Notes under the pieces: model-generated | Databases searched by the model: none | Seen by the model: only the letters and a program-made list of their open reading frames with translations | Told to the model about the DNA's origin: nothing | Origin: Coriobacteriia bacterium | GTDB lineage: Bacteria; Actinomycetota; Coriobacteriia; Anaerosomatales; SLCP01 | Assembly: GCA_007123455.1 (NCBI GenBank) | Contig: SKKZ01000229.1 | Span: forward strand, 1-6,530 | Reading direction: 5' to 3' | Length of the DNA stretch: 6,530 bases | Made by a program: the position numbers and the translations under genes | Part shown: piece by piece, positions 6,518-6,530 of the stretch | Layout: every line of letters begins with the position of its first letter | How positions within the stretch are numbered: the stretch's first letter is position 1

Positions 6518-6530
6518 TCTCATACCTCTA

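Noticed and set aside
1..6530. Search for mobile elements, CRISPR, tRNA, riboswitch or a novel defence system
   Set aside because: Genes are packed with gaps of 36 bases or less and all are recognisable families. No inverted terminal repeats, spaced direct repeats or cloverleaf sequences were seen by eye.

Overview
The window looks like an ordinary stretch of chromosome from a high-GC bacterium. G/C dominates third codon positions and GTG is used freely as a start codon. The gene content (gyrA with an actinobacterial-looking second GyrA-box-like motif, a PpaX-type HAD phosphatase, a split ABC efflux set and a DUF151 nuclease) fits Actinobacteriota, perhaps a Coriobacteriia-like lineage. That placement is inference; no rRNA or other marker is present to settle it.

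Layout: positions 1-1734 hold the 3' two-thirds of gyrA, with the start and the catalytic tyrosine outside the window. It is followed after 11 bases by a HAD-family phosphatase (1746-2486). After 36 bases comes a three-gene macrolide-exporter-type (MacA/MacB-like) set: a membrane-anchored adaptor (2523-4001), an ABC ATPase (about 4012-4806) and an FtsX/MacB-type permease (4803-5996) whose start overlaps the ATPase stop by 4 bases. All five genes run on the + strand with gaps of 36 bases or less, so they could share a transcript. On the - strand, converging on the permease with only 13 bases between the two stop codons, is a bifunctional nuclease (BFN/DUF151) gene (6010-6504) with a strong ribosome binding site near the window edge. 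No gap longer than 36 bases exists between genes, and no RNA gene, CRISPR array, insertion sequence or convincing terminator is visible.

How the genes work together: gyrase A and the phosphatase are housekeeping proteins. The three efflux genes plausibly form one complex: the ATPase dimer drives the permease dimer by mechanotransmission, and the adaptor sits outside the membrane on a coiled-coil hairpin. The substrate cannot be read from sequence. I see no undescribed system here. The points most worth a second look are the exact 33-residue internal repeat in the adaptor's coiled coil, the Ala/Pro-rich insert in its lipoyl domain, and the second GyrA-box-like motif in GyrA.
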